Position numbers and translations under genes: made by a program
Assembly: GCA_051920445.1 (NCBI GenBank)
Contig: JBPPLN010000001.1
Coordinates: 1,550,001 to 1,614,000, forward strand
Direction of reading: 5' to 3'
Length of the DNA: 64,000 nucleotides
Source: CAG-177 sp003514385
GTDB taxonomy: Bacteria > Bacillota > Clostridia > Oscillospirales > Acutalibacteraceae
Notes under the pieces: model-generated
What the model was told of the DNA's origin: nothing
Seen by the model: only the letters and a program-made list of their open reading frames with translations
Databases searched by the model: none
Shown: piece by piece, positions 15,675 through 24,147 of the stretch
How positions within the stretch are numbered: position 1 is the stretch's first letter
How the letters are laid out: each line of letters starts with the position of its first letter

Positions 15675-17834
15675 ATGTTTGAGAGAAGCGAATGGATAAA
15701 AGGGTGCGAAAAGAATTTGCGCGGCGGTACGGTGTATCTGAAAAACTTTCGGTGCGCCGCCAAAGCGGAAAAAGCAATATTGAAAATAACTGCGCTCGGC
15801 GTATATGAGGCAAAATTAAACGGCGAGCGGGTAGGCGACTTTATCCTCGCTCCGGGCTGGACTTCTTATTTAAACAGGCTTCAGGTGCAGAGCTACGATG
15901 TGACAGATATGCTGAAGACCGAGAATTCGCTCGAGGTGACGGTCGGTCAGGGCTGGCGCGCCATCGCAAACAAACGCGACGGCAGCGACTTTTTGGGTTA
16001 TCGCGACACTGCGCTCATCGCCGAGCTGACTCTTGTCTACGCCGACGGCAGGACGGAGAGCATCGTCACCGACAGCTCGTGGACTGCGCGCGAGAGCAAG
16101 CTGAGATATACAAATATATATGACGGCGATATCTATGACGCGACTTTCAAAGCGGGGAGCGCGAGGCACTGCATCTGCGTCGATCTCGAAAAAGATATGC
16201 TTATCCCGCAGGAGGGCGAAAAAATAGTCGAGCATGAGCGGATGCCTGCCTTGCAGATAATAAAAACCCCGGCGGGCGAGACGGTCATTGACTTCGGACA
16301 GAATATGACGGGCTATGTCGAGTTCAGGATAAAAGGCACTCCCGGTGCGCAGGCGACAATCTCCCACGGAGAGACTCTCGACTGCGATGGCAACTTCTAC
16401 AACGCCAACTACCGCTCGGCGGACGCGCAGATAAAATTTGTCTGCGACGGCGAGGAGCACACATATAAAAGCGCTCTCACCTTCTTCGGCTTTAGATATA
16501 TCCGCCTTGAGAACTGGCCGGATGAGATAAAAAAAGAGAATTTCACGGCGATCGTCGTCCATTCGGATATCCGCAGGACGGGTTATTTCGAGTGCTCGGA
16601 CGAGACGGTGAACAAGCTTTTCAAAAATATAATCTGGGGTCAGAAGAGCAATTTCCTCGATGTCCCGACCGACTGCCCGCAGAGAAACGAACGCCTCGGT
16701 TGGACGGGCGACGCGCAGGTGTTTGTCCGCACGGCGAGCCTCAATTTCGATGTTGAGCGCTTCTTCAAAAAGTGGCTTCACGATCTCGCCGCCGACCAGG
16801 GACGCGACGGCTGTGTGCCGCATGTCATACCGAATATATTCGACGATATGGGCGGCTCGAGCGCGTGGAGCGACGCGGCGGTCATCTGCCCGTGGGAGAT
16901 ATACAGAACCTACGGTGACAAAAAAATACTCGAAGACCAGTTCGATTCGATGAAAGCGTGGATAGACTGGATGCGCGAGCGCAGCGAAAACGGAAAACGC
17001 TCCGGCGGATTTCACTTCGGCGACTGGCTTGGGCTCGACTCCACGGAGGGCAGCTACAAAGGCTCAACGCCCGATGATCTCATCGCCACGGCATACTATA
17101 AATATTCGACCGAGTTATTTATAAAGGCGGCACACGCGCTCGGCAGAGATGTTTCGGAATATGAGAATATCCCCGCAGAAGCGGCGGTAGCGTTCAGGCG
17201 CGAATATATGAAAAACGGCAGAGTGAAAAACGCCACGCAGACCGGCTGTGTGCTCGCGCTCTGTTTTGATATCACGGACGACAGGGCGGCGACAGCGACT
17301 CAATTAAACGAGCTTGTGAAGCGCGCCGGGCATCTTGAAACCGGCTTCGTCGGCACGCCGTATCTTCTCCATGCGCTCAGCGATAACGGTTACGCCGGGA
17401 CGGCATATGACCTTCTGCTTCGTCGCGAATATCCCTCGTGGCTTTATCCTATATCAAAGGGCGCGACGACGGTCTGGGAGCACTGGGACGGCATAAAGCC
17501 CGACAGCACGATGTGGAGCACCGACATGAACTCGTTTAATCACTATGCCTACGGCGCGGTCGCGGACTGGATGTACGGCGCGGCGGCGGGAATAAACTCC
17601 GACCCCGATCGCCCGGGCTTCGAGCATATTATCTTCCGCCCCGTGACAGACAGGCGGCTCGACTTTGTCAAGGCTTCGATTGACACCCGCCGCGGCACCG
17701 TCGCGAGCGAGTGGAGACGCGAGAACGGCAGGATAAAATATATCTTCACCGTCCCCGAGGGCTGCGGCGCTTCGGTCATTATCGGCGGAGAAAAGCACGA
17801 AGTCGGAGCGGGCACACACGAGTTTTTTGAATGA
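15675..17834 (+). CDS. Alpha-L-rhamnosidase, GH78
   Basis: A 719-residue enzyme that removes terminal alpha-L-rhamnose from plant glycosides or pectin side chains. The N-terminal beta domain (about 1-130) matches Bac_rhamnosid_N. The catalytic (alpha/alpha)6 barrel contains DCPQRNERLGWTGDAQ around 331-346, with the general acid Glu at about 338, and TTVWEHWDG with the general base Glu at about 601. There is no signal peptide, so the enzyme should be cytosolic and act on imported small rhamnosides. It is shorter than the usual 850-1000 residues because the extra N-terminal modules are missing. No transporter or rhamnose catabolic gene is adjacent. Confidence 0.93.
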   Translation: MFERSEWIKGCEKNLRGGTVYLKNFRCAAKAEKAILKITALGVYEAKLNGERVGDFILAPGWTSYLNRLQVQSYDVTDMLKTENSLEVTVGQGWRAIANKRDGSDFLGYRDTALIAELTLVYADGRTESIVTDSSWTARESKLRYTNIYDGDIYDATFKAGSARHCICVDLEKDMLIPQEGEKIVEHERMPALQIIKTPAGETVIDFGQNMTGYVEFRIKGTPGAQATISHGETLDCDGNFYNANYRSADAQIKFVCDGEEHTYKSALTFFGFRYIRLENWPDEIKKENFTAIVVHSDIRRTGYFECSDETVNKLFKNIIWGQKSNFLDVPTDCPQRNERLGWTGDAQVFVRTASLNFDVERFFKKWLHDLAADQGRDGCVPHVIPNIFDDMGGSSAWSDAAVICPWEIYRTYGDKKILEDQFDSMKAWIDWMRERSENGKRSGGFHFGDWLGLDSTEGSYKGSTPDDLIATAYYKYSTELFIKAAHALGRDVSEYENIPAEAAVAFRREYMKNGRVKNATQTGCVLALCFDITDDRAATATQLNELVKRAGHLETGFVGTPYLLHALSDNGYAGTAYDLLLRREYPSWLYPISKGATTVWEHWDGIKPDSTMWSTDMNSFNHYAYGAVADWMYGAAAGINSDPDRPGFEHIIFRPVTDRRLDFVKASIDTRRGTVASEWRRENGRIKYIFTVPEGCGASVIIGGEKHEVGAGTHEFFE

Positions 17835-17837
17835 TAA

Positions 17838-17874
17838 TTTCCCGGCTTGCCGTCATTTTCGATGAGCCGGGAAA
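17838..17874 (+). terminator. Hairpin after the rhamnosidase gene
   Basis: A perfect 10-bp stem TTTCCCGGCT/AGCCGGGAAA; the T-tract is weak (TAAATTT). Confidence 0.6.
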
Positions 17875-17924
17875 TAAATTTCAAGAAAAATTTGAAAATC
17901 TTGTCCTACTTTGCAAAAAATATA

Positions 17925-17953
17925 TTGACAAATCGCTTGCGATATAATATAAT
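17925..17953 (+). promoter_or_regulatory. tRNA cluster promoter
   Basis: TTGACA and TATAAT, both perfect, 17 bases apart, 35 bases before the first tRNA: a strong stable-RNA promoter. Confidence 0.88.
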
Positions 17954-17988
17954 AATCAAGCCTTGTCGGATTGACGAGGCTCACATAT

Positions 17989-18065
17989 GGCGGCATAGCT
18001 CAGTTGGCTAGAGCATTCGGTTCATACCCGGAGTGTCGTTGGTTCGAATCCAACTGCCGCTACCA
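17989..18065 (+). tRNA. tRNA-Met (CAT), elongator type
   Basis: 77 bases with a full cloverleaf: acceptor GGCGGCA/TGCCGCT (G1-U72 wobble), anticodon loop TTCATAC, T-loop TTCGAAT, encoded CCA. The anticodon stem lacks the three G-C pairs of initiator tRNA, so it is elongator Met. A lysidine-modified Ile tRNA cannot be excluded. Confidence 0.92.
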
Positions 18066-18070
18066 ATTTT

Positions 18071-18145
18071 GGCCCGGTGGTCAAGAGGTTAAGACACCGC
18101 CCTTTCACGGCGGTAACACGAGTTCGATTCTCGTCCGGGTCACCA
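18071..18145 (+). tRNA. tRNA-Glu (TTC)
   Basis: 75 bases; acceptor GGCCCGG/CCGGGTC, anticodon TTC in loop CTTTCAC, stem ACCGCC/GGCGGT, encoded CCA. It lies five bases after tRNA-Met in the same transcript. Confidence 0.95.
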
Positions 18146-18219
18146 GAGCCACCAAACAGATGTCGCAATCGGCAGATCAGAAATTCGTTCGGTCTGGATT
18201 CTGACATCTTTATTTTTTA

Positions 18220-18296
18220 GGACGCGTAGCTCAGCTGGTTAGAGCGCTTGCTTCACACGCAAGAGGTCCACGGTTCGAGTCCGTGCGTGTCCACCA
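18220..18296 (+). tRNA. tRNA-Val (CAC)
   Basis: 77 bases; acceptor GGACGCG/CGTGTCC, anticodon loop TTCACAC with stem CTTGC/GCAAG, T-loop TTCGAGT, encoded CCA. A 74-base spacer separates it from tRNA-Glu. Confidence 0.95.
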
Positions 18297-18302
18297 TGAA
18301 GA

Positions 18303-18330
18303 AAGCACTTGCAGACGCAAGTGCTTTTTT
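18303..18330 (+). terminator. Terminator of the tRNA cluster
   Basis: AGCACTTGC/GCAAGTGCT perfect stem, short loop, then TTTTTT, seven bases after the tRNA-Val CCA. Confidence 0.92.
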
Positions 18331-18334
18331 CAAC

Positions 18335-18507
18335 GAAATTTGCCCTTTCGGGCAAGTGAAATAGCTTCGCTGTGAAATATCTGCTTCGCAGATGTGAAAT
18401 GCTTGCTTTGCAAGCGCGGGCAAATTTCATTTCACTTGATGCGAAGCATCAAATTTCACAATTCACGCAGTGAATTATTTCACGTCGAGCACGGCGAGAC
18501 ATTTCAC
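18335..18507. repeat. Mirror-symmetric array of small palindromes (GTGAAAT / ATTTCAC spacers)
   Basis: Palindromes with mostly three-base loops alternate with a fixed heptamer. Left half: TTGCCC-TTTC-GGGCAA, AGC-TTC-GCT, ATCTGC-TTC-GCAGAT and GCTTGC-TTT-GCAAGC, separated by GTGAAAT at 18356, 18372 and 18394. Right half: TTGATGC-GAA-GCATCAA and AATTCAC-GCA-GTGAATT, separated by the reverse complement ATTTCAC at 18429, 18453, 18477 and 18501. GAAATTTGCCC (18335-18345) is complementary to GGGCAAATTTC (18418-18428) and could enclose the left half as one stem. No ORF covers the array. A further hairpin, AAACCGAG/CTCGGTTT, lies at 18565-18598. Confidence 0.85.
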
Positions 18508-18599
18508 TTTACGAAAGCCCGCTTCGGAGATTACGCTGCGGCGGTGAGGACTTTGCCGAGTTTCAAACCGAGTGCCTGCAAATGCGGGCGCTCGGTTTG

Positions 18600-18971
18600 T
18601 TATATGTATTTTATGTGTAGCGGTTTATTAAGTTTTTTGGCTTCTTGTATCATTGAAAAAGTACCTTTACTTTTTCCGTCCCAAAAGCAAATGACATAAT
18701 CACATACTTCTGCCATGTGGCGATTCCTTAAAGGTCCAGCAGCTTTTCCGAAGTGAATCCAATCTGCGTTGTAAACTTCAAAAGTCATGTTGTTTTCTGT
18801 GGCATAACGCAGTCCAATCATATCGGCTCCACGACAGCCGCCGGAAATGATTATTATAGTAAATTGTTTTCTGATGTTTTTTAAGCATAGGTCTATATAT
18901 TTTTTAGCTTGAGCATAGTCAAAGTAATTTCTGCACCCGGCGATGACAACACGCTTCTCCAAAATATTCAC
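18600..18971 (-). CDS. SLOG-domain (DUF2493-type) nucleotide-binding protein
   Basis: A 123-residue single-domain Rossmann-like protein. The N-terminal KRVVIAGCRNYFDY, the central SGGCRGADMIGLRYA and the C-terminal VCDYVICFWDGKSKGT are the hallmarks of the DUF2493/YspA branch of the SLOG superfamily, relatives of lysine decarboxylase-like and TIR-associated nucleotide sensors. Such proteins occur in phages, mobile elements and defence loci, but their ligands are mostly unknown. It is transcribed divergently from a small HTH gene and sits next to the palindrome array. It is noticeably more A+T rich than its neighbours, which hints at recent acquisition. Confidence 0.82.
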   Translation of the reverse strand: MNILEKRVVIAGCRNYFDYAQAKKYIDLCLKNIRKQFTIIIISGGCRGADMIGLRYATENNMTFEVYNADWIHFGKAAGPLRNRHMAEVCDYVICFWDGKSKGTFSMIQEAKKLNKPLHIKYI

Positions 18972-19070
18972 AACCTAAGTATATATTTATATAAATATAT
19001 ACTTATACAAGAGAATTGTCAAGCAAATGTATCCTTAATAAAATATACTTAAAAAGGGGATACTGTTGCT

Positions 19071-19271
19071 ATGATAAAACTTACGCTTGATACGACTTTG
19101 CAAAAACTGAATATCAGCCGATACGAGCTTGCCAAGCGGACGGGAATACAGTATCAGATAATTGATAACTATTATAAGAACCGCGTCAAACGGTACGACA
19201 GCGATGTGCTCGACAGAATATGCACGGCGCTCGGATGCGGAATAGAGGACATAATAGAATACAGCAAATAA
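19071..19271 (+). CDS. Small Cro/CI-type HTH regulator
   Basis: A 66-residue single-domain DNA-binding protein (ISRYELAKRTGIQYQIIDNYYKNRVKRYDSDVLDRICTALGCGIEDII). An AAAAGGGG site precedes the ATG. It is divergent from the SLOG gene; the roughly 100-base A+T-rich gap between them holds both promoters and a repeated TATATA motif that could be its operator. It may control the SLOG gene. Confidence 0.85.
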   Translation: MIKLTLDTTLQKLNISRYELAKRTGIQYQIIDNYYKNRVKRYDSDVLDRICTALGCGIEDIIEYSK

Positions 19272-19311
19272 AAACCCGGAGCCGATATTTTCGACTCCGG
19301 GCTGGTTTTTT
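19271..19311. terminator. Bidirectional terminator
   Basis: CCCGGAG/CTCCGGG with T-rich tails on both strands, between the HTH gene (+) and the MgtC gene (-). Confidence 0.85.
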
Positions 19312-20050
19312 ATCTCATCTCTTCAATATGATATATATATTCGAGCGAGCTCAGCGCTTCGATTATCTCTTTGTGCGTCTTGTATTTTTTCAGCTCCGCG
19401 CTGTTTATCGTTATCGTTATCGTATAGACGCTCAGTCCCGAGCCGACATACGCGAGGTTCGATTCGATGTCGTCTATTCTCAGTCCGAGGCGGCGGATGA
19501 CCGCGACGAAGTCCTGAAGATATTCGCTGCTCTTGAGCTCGAGGTGGATCTCAAAGTGGTTCGAGCGGTTCTTGAGGTATATCTCAAGCGACGGGAAGCA
19601 GGCGAGGATGCAGAGCAGGAAAACATAGACTATGACGGTCACGGTATAGAGTCCCGCGCCGATCGTGAATCCGAGGATTCCGCAGGCCCAGAGTCCGGCG
19701 GAGGTCGTCAATCCCTTTATCTGATTGCGGGAGCTGAACAGTATCGAGTTGCCGCTGACCATCGCGGTGCCGATTATCGTCGCCGCCGATAGCACGGGCA
19801 CGCTGAACGAGTAGCTCATCATGAGATATATGTCGAGTATCATCGAGACGGTCGAGGCAAAGGAGATGAGCACGAAAGTGCGCAGTCCCGCCGAGTGACG
19901 CTTGCTCGAACGCTCGCAGCCTATGACTGACGCGAATATGACAGCCACTGCTATCCTGAGTATTATCGAATATGTGTTGAGCCCCATTGACCATTCGCCG
20001 AGCAGACGGGCGATAGGGTCCGAGAGGGCGAATGCGGTTATTCCGTTCAT
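19310..20050 (-). CDS. MgtC/SapB-family membrane protein
   Basis: A 246-residue protein with an N-terminal membrane domain of about five helices (25-160). It has the family signature ASVIGCERSSKRHSAGLRTFVLISFAST and the GTAMVSG...SRNQIKGLTTSAGLW region. A soluble ACT-like C-terminal domain (165-246) follows. MgtC proteins help survival in low Mg2+ and modulate ATP synthase or transport; the exact activity is debated. The start overlaps the stop of the upstream antiporter gene by four bases (ATGA), so the two are coupled. Confidence 0.88.
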   Translation of the reverse strand: MNGITAFALSDPIARLLGEWSMGLNTYSIILRIAVAVIFASVIGCERSSKRHSAGLRTFVLISFASTVSMILDIYLMMSYSFSVPVLSAATIIGTAMVSGNSILFSSRNQIKGLTTSAGLWACGILGFTIGAGLYTVTVIVYVFLLCILACFPSLEIYLKNRSNHFEIHLELKSSEYLQDFVAVIRRLGLRIDDIESNLAYVGSGLSVYTITITINSAELKKYKTHKEIIEALSSLEYIYHIEEMR

Positions 20051-21495
20051 CTTCTTCTCCTCCTGTTCTTTCTGCTTCTGTCCATGCTCATGCCCGCGAG
20101 CAGATACTGCTCGTCTGCGGCTTCGGAGAATGCCTGCTCGTCTTCGTAGTAGGGATTCTCATGCTTAGGCAGGTCGTTTTGTATCGCCTGGATGCGTTCT
20201 ATGAGCAGCTCGACCTTGCTCTTCTGATGTCCATCCTCCGCGATTTCGACTATATCTTCGAGCTTGTTGGAGTATGACTTCGAGAGATAGAGCGAGAGCT
20301 TCGCGCAGCCGGGGCCGATGAGCTCATACAGGACGCTCGACGCAAGTATTATCGTTTCAAGCGCACTGCCGGACGCGCCGCCGAGCGTTCGCGCGCCCAT
20401 CGCGGCGAGACCTATCGCAACGCCCGCCTGCGGGATAAGCGCGAGGCCGAGGTAATTGCGGACAAGGTAGTTTTTCTTTGTTATGAGACAGCCGAGGAAC
20501 GCGCCGGCGTATTTGCCGATGATTCGCGTGAAGAAGTAGCACACACCGACAACTATCAGCGGCACGTGGCCGATGGATGACGAGCTGTCAAAGAGCGCGC
20601 TGAGATTGAAGTTGAGTCCCGAACGCACGAAGAACAGCAGGAGTATCGGCGGGTTGAAGTAGTTGAGCTGCTTGAACAGCCTCTCATCGTCCGAAAGGTT
20701 GATGTAGACCATGCCCATCGCCATGCAGCCGAGAAGCGGCGAAACATCGAGCAGGGTGCATATTCCGCAGAACGAGAACAGCAGCGCGACGGAGACTATC
20801 AGTCTGTTGTCCGTCGAACGCTTTTGAAGCAGGAGCTTCAATATCAGTCCGAACAGGCAGCCTATCGCGAACACGAGAAGGTTGAGCCCGATGGGCTTCA
20901 ATACGCTACCCGCGCTGAAATGCCCCGATGCGTTCGCGAGCGCTACAGATATCGCGGCGCTGTATGCGACGAGTCCGACGACATCGTCGAGCGCAACGAC
21001 CTGGAGCAGGGTGTCAACAAAGTCGCCCTTTGCGTGGGTCTGGCGTATCGTCATGACCGTTGACGCGGGCGCAGTTGCCGAGGCGAGCGCGCCGAGCACG
21101 AGCGAGAAGTTGATATCCAGCCCGAGAATGAAGAACGACACGATGAAAACGATAATCGACGCGAGGCACGCTTCGAGCACAGTTATCACAACGACTTTTC
21201 CGCCGTTCTTTTTAAGAGTCGAAAAGCGGAAGAACTCGCCGGTGCTGAACGCGATGAACGCGAGAGCGATATCGTTCAGAAAGTCCATTCCCTCAACGAT
21301 GTCCTGCGGCACGAGATTCAATACATACGGCCCGAGCAGGACGCCGGAGAGTATGTACGCCGTGACATTAGGCAGCCGGAGTCGCTTTGTGATGCGCGTC
21401 ATCGCAAAGCCCGTTATCAGCATCAGAGCCACCGAAATTATGATTCCCGCGACGGGGGAGGTGATGTTGAAGGTCTTGTAGAGTGAGTTAATCAA
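20047..21495 (-). CDS. Cation:proton antiporter, CPA2 (KefB/NapA-like)
   Basis: A 482-residue membrane protein with about 12-13 helices and an acidic cytoplasmic tail of about 70 residues. It shows the GVLLGPYVLNLVP motif near residue 50, the STGEFFRFSTLKK loop and a helix containing LDDVVGLVAYS, whose two Asp residues are the usual ion-binding pair of CPA2 antiporters. No TrkA-N domain is attached. It exchanges Na+ or K+ for H+. Transcribed with mgtC and divergent from a LysR gene that may control it. Confidence 0.9.
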   Translation of the reverse strand: MINSLYKTFNITSPVAGIIISVALMLITGFAMTRITKRLRLPNVTAYILSGVLLGPYVLNLVPQDIVEGMDFLNDIALAFIAFSTGEFFRFSTLKKNGGKVVVITVLEACLASIIVFIVSFFILGLDINFSLVLGALASATAPASTVMTIRQTHAKGDFVDTLLQVVALDDVVGLVAYSAAISVALANASGHFSAGSVLKPIGLNLLVFAIGCLFGLILKLLLQKRSTDNRLIVSVALLFSFCGICTLLDVSPLLGCMAMGMVYINLSDDERLFKQLNYFNPPILLLFFVRSGLNFNLSALFDSSSSIGHVPLIVVGVCYFFTRIIGKYAGAFLGCLITKKNYLVRNYLGLALIPQAGVAIGLAAMGARTLGGASGSALETIILASSVLYELIGPGCAKLSLYLSKSYSNKLEDIVEIAEDGHQKSKVELLIERIQAIQNDLPKHENPYYEDEQAFSEAADEQYLLAGMSMDRSRKNRRRRR

Positions 21496-21694
21496 TTTCC
21501 CTTATTCCTCGTTTCCTTTCAGAGAGTAAAAAAGCAACCGCCGGGAGAGCTTTTCCGTCCGGCGACCGATAAATTTTGCCAATTTGTTTTTTTAATATCT
21601 CTTGTGATTTACTATATAATATGATATACTCAACCTGTAATAAAATCAAATTATTTTAATTTTGATTTTCAAAAACTTTTTTTATGGTGAGTAT

Positions 21695-22597
21695 ATGTTA
21701 GACAATAAAACCGAAACTTTGATAGCAGTTGCGGAGCAGAAAAATTTCACAAGGGCGGCTGAAGCTCTCTCTCTGACCCAGCCTGCGGTCAGCCATCAGA
21801 TAAGCCAGCTCGAACAATCCCTCGGTGCGAAGCTGTTCAATCGCAAGAAAGGAGAACTGACATTGACGCAGGAAGGGGAGATTGCGGTTCGCTACGCGCG
21901 TATTCTGACTTCGATGGATCAGAAGATGCACATGGAGATAGCGGACTCCAAGCGCAACATAAAGAAGCTGCGCATAGGTCTGACCCACACCTCCGAAAGC
22001 ACGTTTGCAACCGAGGTTCTCGCTCGTTACGGCAACGAATATCCAAATGTAAGCATTACTGTTTTTACAGATACTATAAAAAATCTTTATGATATGCTCG
22101 ACAATTTTGAGATCGATCTCGCAATAACGGACGGAAAAGTGTCGAATCCGTCGCTCAATTCCGTCATGATAGATACGGACTATCTCGTTTGCATCATGTC
22201 GAACAACAATCCGCTCGCAAAGCACTCGATGATAACGCTGAACGAGTTGCGCCGCGAGAGGCTCATCCTGCGTCTTCCGACTTCGGCAACGCGAATGCTG
22301 TTTGAAGCGACGCTCGAGAGCCACAACGAGTCAATAGACGACTTCAATGTTATCCTCGAAGTCGATAATGTCACGACGATAAAAGACCTTGTGCAGAAGG
22401 ACTTCGGCGTATCTATCCTTGCAAAGAGCGTGTGTCTCAGAGAAGTCCGCAAAAAGAAGCTGACGATAGTGCCGATAGAAAACCTCAGCATGGCGCGCGA
22501 GACGAATATAGTCTATCACAAGAGCTTCGCCCATACCGAGGTGCTCCAGGATATAACCCAGCTCTATCACGACACGAAAAAGCACTATCTCGTGTGA
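21695..22597 (+). CDS. LysR-family transcriptional regulator
   Basis: A 300-residue regulator with an N-terminal winged HTH (VAEQKNFTRAAEALSLTQPAVSHQISQLEQSLGAKLFNR, about 10-50) and a periplasmic-binding-like effector domain (90-300). I chose ATG 21695; an in-frame start at 21662 is possible. LysR proteins usually control the divergent neighbour, here the CPA2 antiporter-mgtC operon, through the 200-base A+T-rich gap between them. The effector is unknown. Confidence 0.9.
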   Translation: MLDNKTETLIAVAEQKNFTRAAEALSLTQPAVSHQISQLEQSLGAKLFNRKKGELTLTQEGEIAVRYARILTSMDQKMHMEIADSKRNIKKLRIGLTHTSESTFATEVLARYGNEYPNVSITVFTDTIKNLYDMLDNFEIDLAITDGKVSNPSLNSVMIDTDYLVCIMSNNNPLAKHSMITLNELRRERLILRLPTSATRMLFEATLESHNESIDDFNVILEVDNVTTIKDLVQKDFGVSILAKSVCLREVRKKKLTIVPIENLSMARETNIVYHKSFAHTEVLQDITQLYHDTKKHYLV

Positions 22598-22611
22598 GTG
22601 TAAATAAAAAT

Positions 22612-22644
22612 CAGGAGGTACGCAGCCCAGCTGCATACCTCCTG
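22612..22644. terminator. Bidirectional terminator
   Basis: CAGGAGGTA/TACCTCCTG perfect stem with T-rich tails on both sides, between the LysR gene (+) and the anti-sigma-like gene (-). Confidence 0.85.
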
Positions 22645-22649
22645 TAATT

Positions 22650-23432
22650 TTATTTTTTCACAATGGCTGATACAATATTATAGAAATCGCTGATTGATAT
22701 ATTTTCTGCTGTTACCCTGTAATAAACCCCGCCGCAGCTGAAATCCGCGACCATAAGATTTTGCTTTTCGGGCTGAGCGGCGGCATCGCTGCCGACTGTT
22801 GCCGCGAACAGAACCTCCACGCTTTTGCCGCCGACTCCGATGCTTGTGATCTCGCTGCTGTTTAAAGCATATATGCAGTCGTTGGGCGCGCCAAGTTTGC
22901 TGGCGCTCATGGTAAAATCGGCATCTTTGGAGTGATATTTCAAATTTATAACATCTCTTGCAATAGCTCCGTCGGAAGAAAAAGTGACGGCGTGGCTGCT
23001 GCTGCCGATATATTTGTACTCCGCGCCGAGATTGAACAGGTCGGCGCCCATATAGGCGGTGACTTCCGCATTGCTCCAATTCTCGGTATAATGCTTTGCT
23101 GGGTCGAGATACAGCGGAGCCGCACTTTTGACTCCGTTTATCTGATTGGCAAAGCAGAGTCGTTTTGAACCGACGCTGTTGGGAGAAGTACTCTCGGCAG
23201 GCGAGACTGCGGCGTTGTCATAACTTGTAACAGGCTGACCGGGTACGGCACCGGACGTCCCGGATTTGAACAATCCGCTTTTCCATGCCCCTATTCCGCC
23301 TAACGCTATCAGACAAAAACAACAGGCGGGGACAACAGCTTTTGTGATTATCTTATTTCTGCGTATCTTTTCGCTGTTATATTTATCAATACGGTCGAAC
23401 ACAGAATCAACAGTTTCATTATAGCTTTTCAT
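22650..23432 (-). CDS. Membrane-anchored anti-sigma-like protein
   Basis: A 260-residue protein with a short cytoplasmic N-terminus (about 1-28), one membrane helix (about 29-50) and a large outside domain. The order matches anti-sigma factors of the ECF type common in Clostridia, with a small sigma-binding part inside and a sensor outside. The start ATG 23432 has a GGAGGG site and overlaps the sigma gene by 14 bases. The outside domain is not recognised; it contains a Ser/Pro-rich linker (60-85). The anti-sigma role is inferred from gene order. Confidence 0.65.
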   Translation of the reverse strand: MKSYNETVDSVFDRIDKYNSEKIRRNKIITKAVVPACCFCLIALGGIGAWKSGLFKSGTSGAVPGQPVTSYDNAAVSPAESTSPNSVGSKRLCFANQINGVKSAAPLYLDPAKHYTENWSNAEVTAYMGADLFNLGAEYKYIGSSSHAVTFSSDGAIARDVINLKYHSKDADFTMSASKLGAPNDCIYALNSSEITSIGVGGKSVEVLFAATVGSDAAAQPEKQNLMVADFSCGGVYYRVTAENISISDFYNIVSAIVKK

Positions 23433-23979
23433 ATGTGAAACCCTCCGTTTCCAATTGTGATTTAAGTGATTTGCGGGCACGGTAGACAAGTGTCTCGATG
23501 TTGTGAACGGATTTTCCCATTATCTTCGCAGCTTCTTTATTGCTGAAATTCTCAAAATATATGAGCCAGAGAACCTGATGATATTCGGGCTTGAGCTTTT
23601 TCAGCGCCCGATGCACCGATATCTTCTGTTCTTCTTTTATAACAGCCGCCTCCAGGCTCTCCTCTTCGCTTTCGAGCTCCGAGCAGTCGTCAACGGATAC
23701 GAGCGAAAATCTTGACCTTCGTCTCAGATGGTTGATGGCGATATTCCGCCCGATGGTGTAGAGCCAGGTTTTAAAAGAACTTGTGCCTTTGTCCTTCGGC
23801 TTTTTCGTCCCGAGCAGGACGAACGTATCCTCCGCCAATTCCTCGGCGATGTGTATGTTTCCGACAAAGCTGTTCAAATATAAGATAAGCCCGTCACGGT
23901 AGTTGACGATAATTTCAACTAATCCGCTATCATCTCCTTCGTTACAGAAACGGCGGTAGCTACTTGCACCGTTGTCCAT
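23419..23979 (-). CDS. ECF RNA polymerase sigma factor
   Basis: A 186-residue sigma factor with region 2 (NSFVGNIHIAEELAEDTFVLLGTKK...FKTWLYTIGRNIAINHLRRR, about 30-95) and region 4 (KLKPEYHQVLWLIYFENFSNKEAAKIMGKSVHNIETLVYRARKSL, about 125-175). The start was placed at ATG 23979 after AAAGGAG; upstream codons in the same frame look non-coding. It is coupled by overlap to the membrane anti-sigma-like gene and probably answers an envelope signal. Confidence 0.92.
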   Translation of the reverse strand: MDNGASSYRRFCNEGDDSGLVEIIVNYRDGLILYLNSFVGNIHIAEELAEDTFVLLGTKKPKDKGTSSFKTWLYTIGRNIAINHLRRRSRFSLVSVDDCSELESEEESLEAAVIKEEQKISVHRALKKLKPEYHQVLWLIYFENFSNKEAAKIMGKSVHNIETLVYRARKSLKSQLETEGFTYEKL

Positions 23980-24090
23980 AGATTTTCTCCTTTCTGCAAA
24001 GCGTCTTTTGTGCCCTTCACTTATTACACAAGAAAACGGGGAAAACCTCACACCCGATTTTTGAATATTATAAGCTGTCCTGATAATCCA

Positions 24091-24131
24091 AAACGCCGCC
24101 GGTAAGCTTTTATGCTGTGCCGGCGGCGTTT
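24091..24131 (-). terminator. Terminator of the DUF3048 gene
   Basis: AACGCCGCCGG/CCGGCGGCGTT, an 11-bp perfect stem, followed on the minus strand by a TTTT tail. Confidence 0.85.
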
Positions 24132-24147
24132 GAGTTTATGTTATATT

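Noticed and set aside
18335..18507. CRISPR array
   Set aside because: The repeated unit is only a 7-base heptamer, the intervening units are palindromes of varying length, and orientation flips midway; no cas genes are present.
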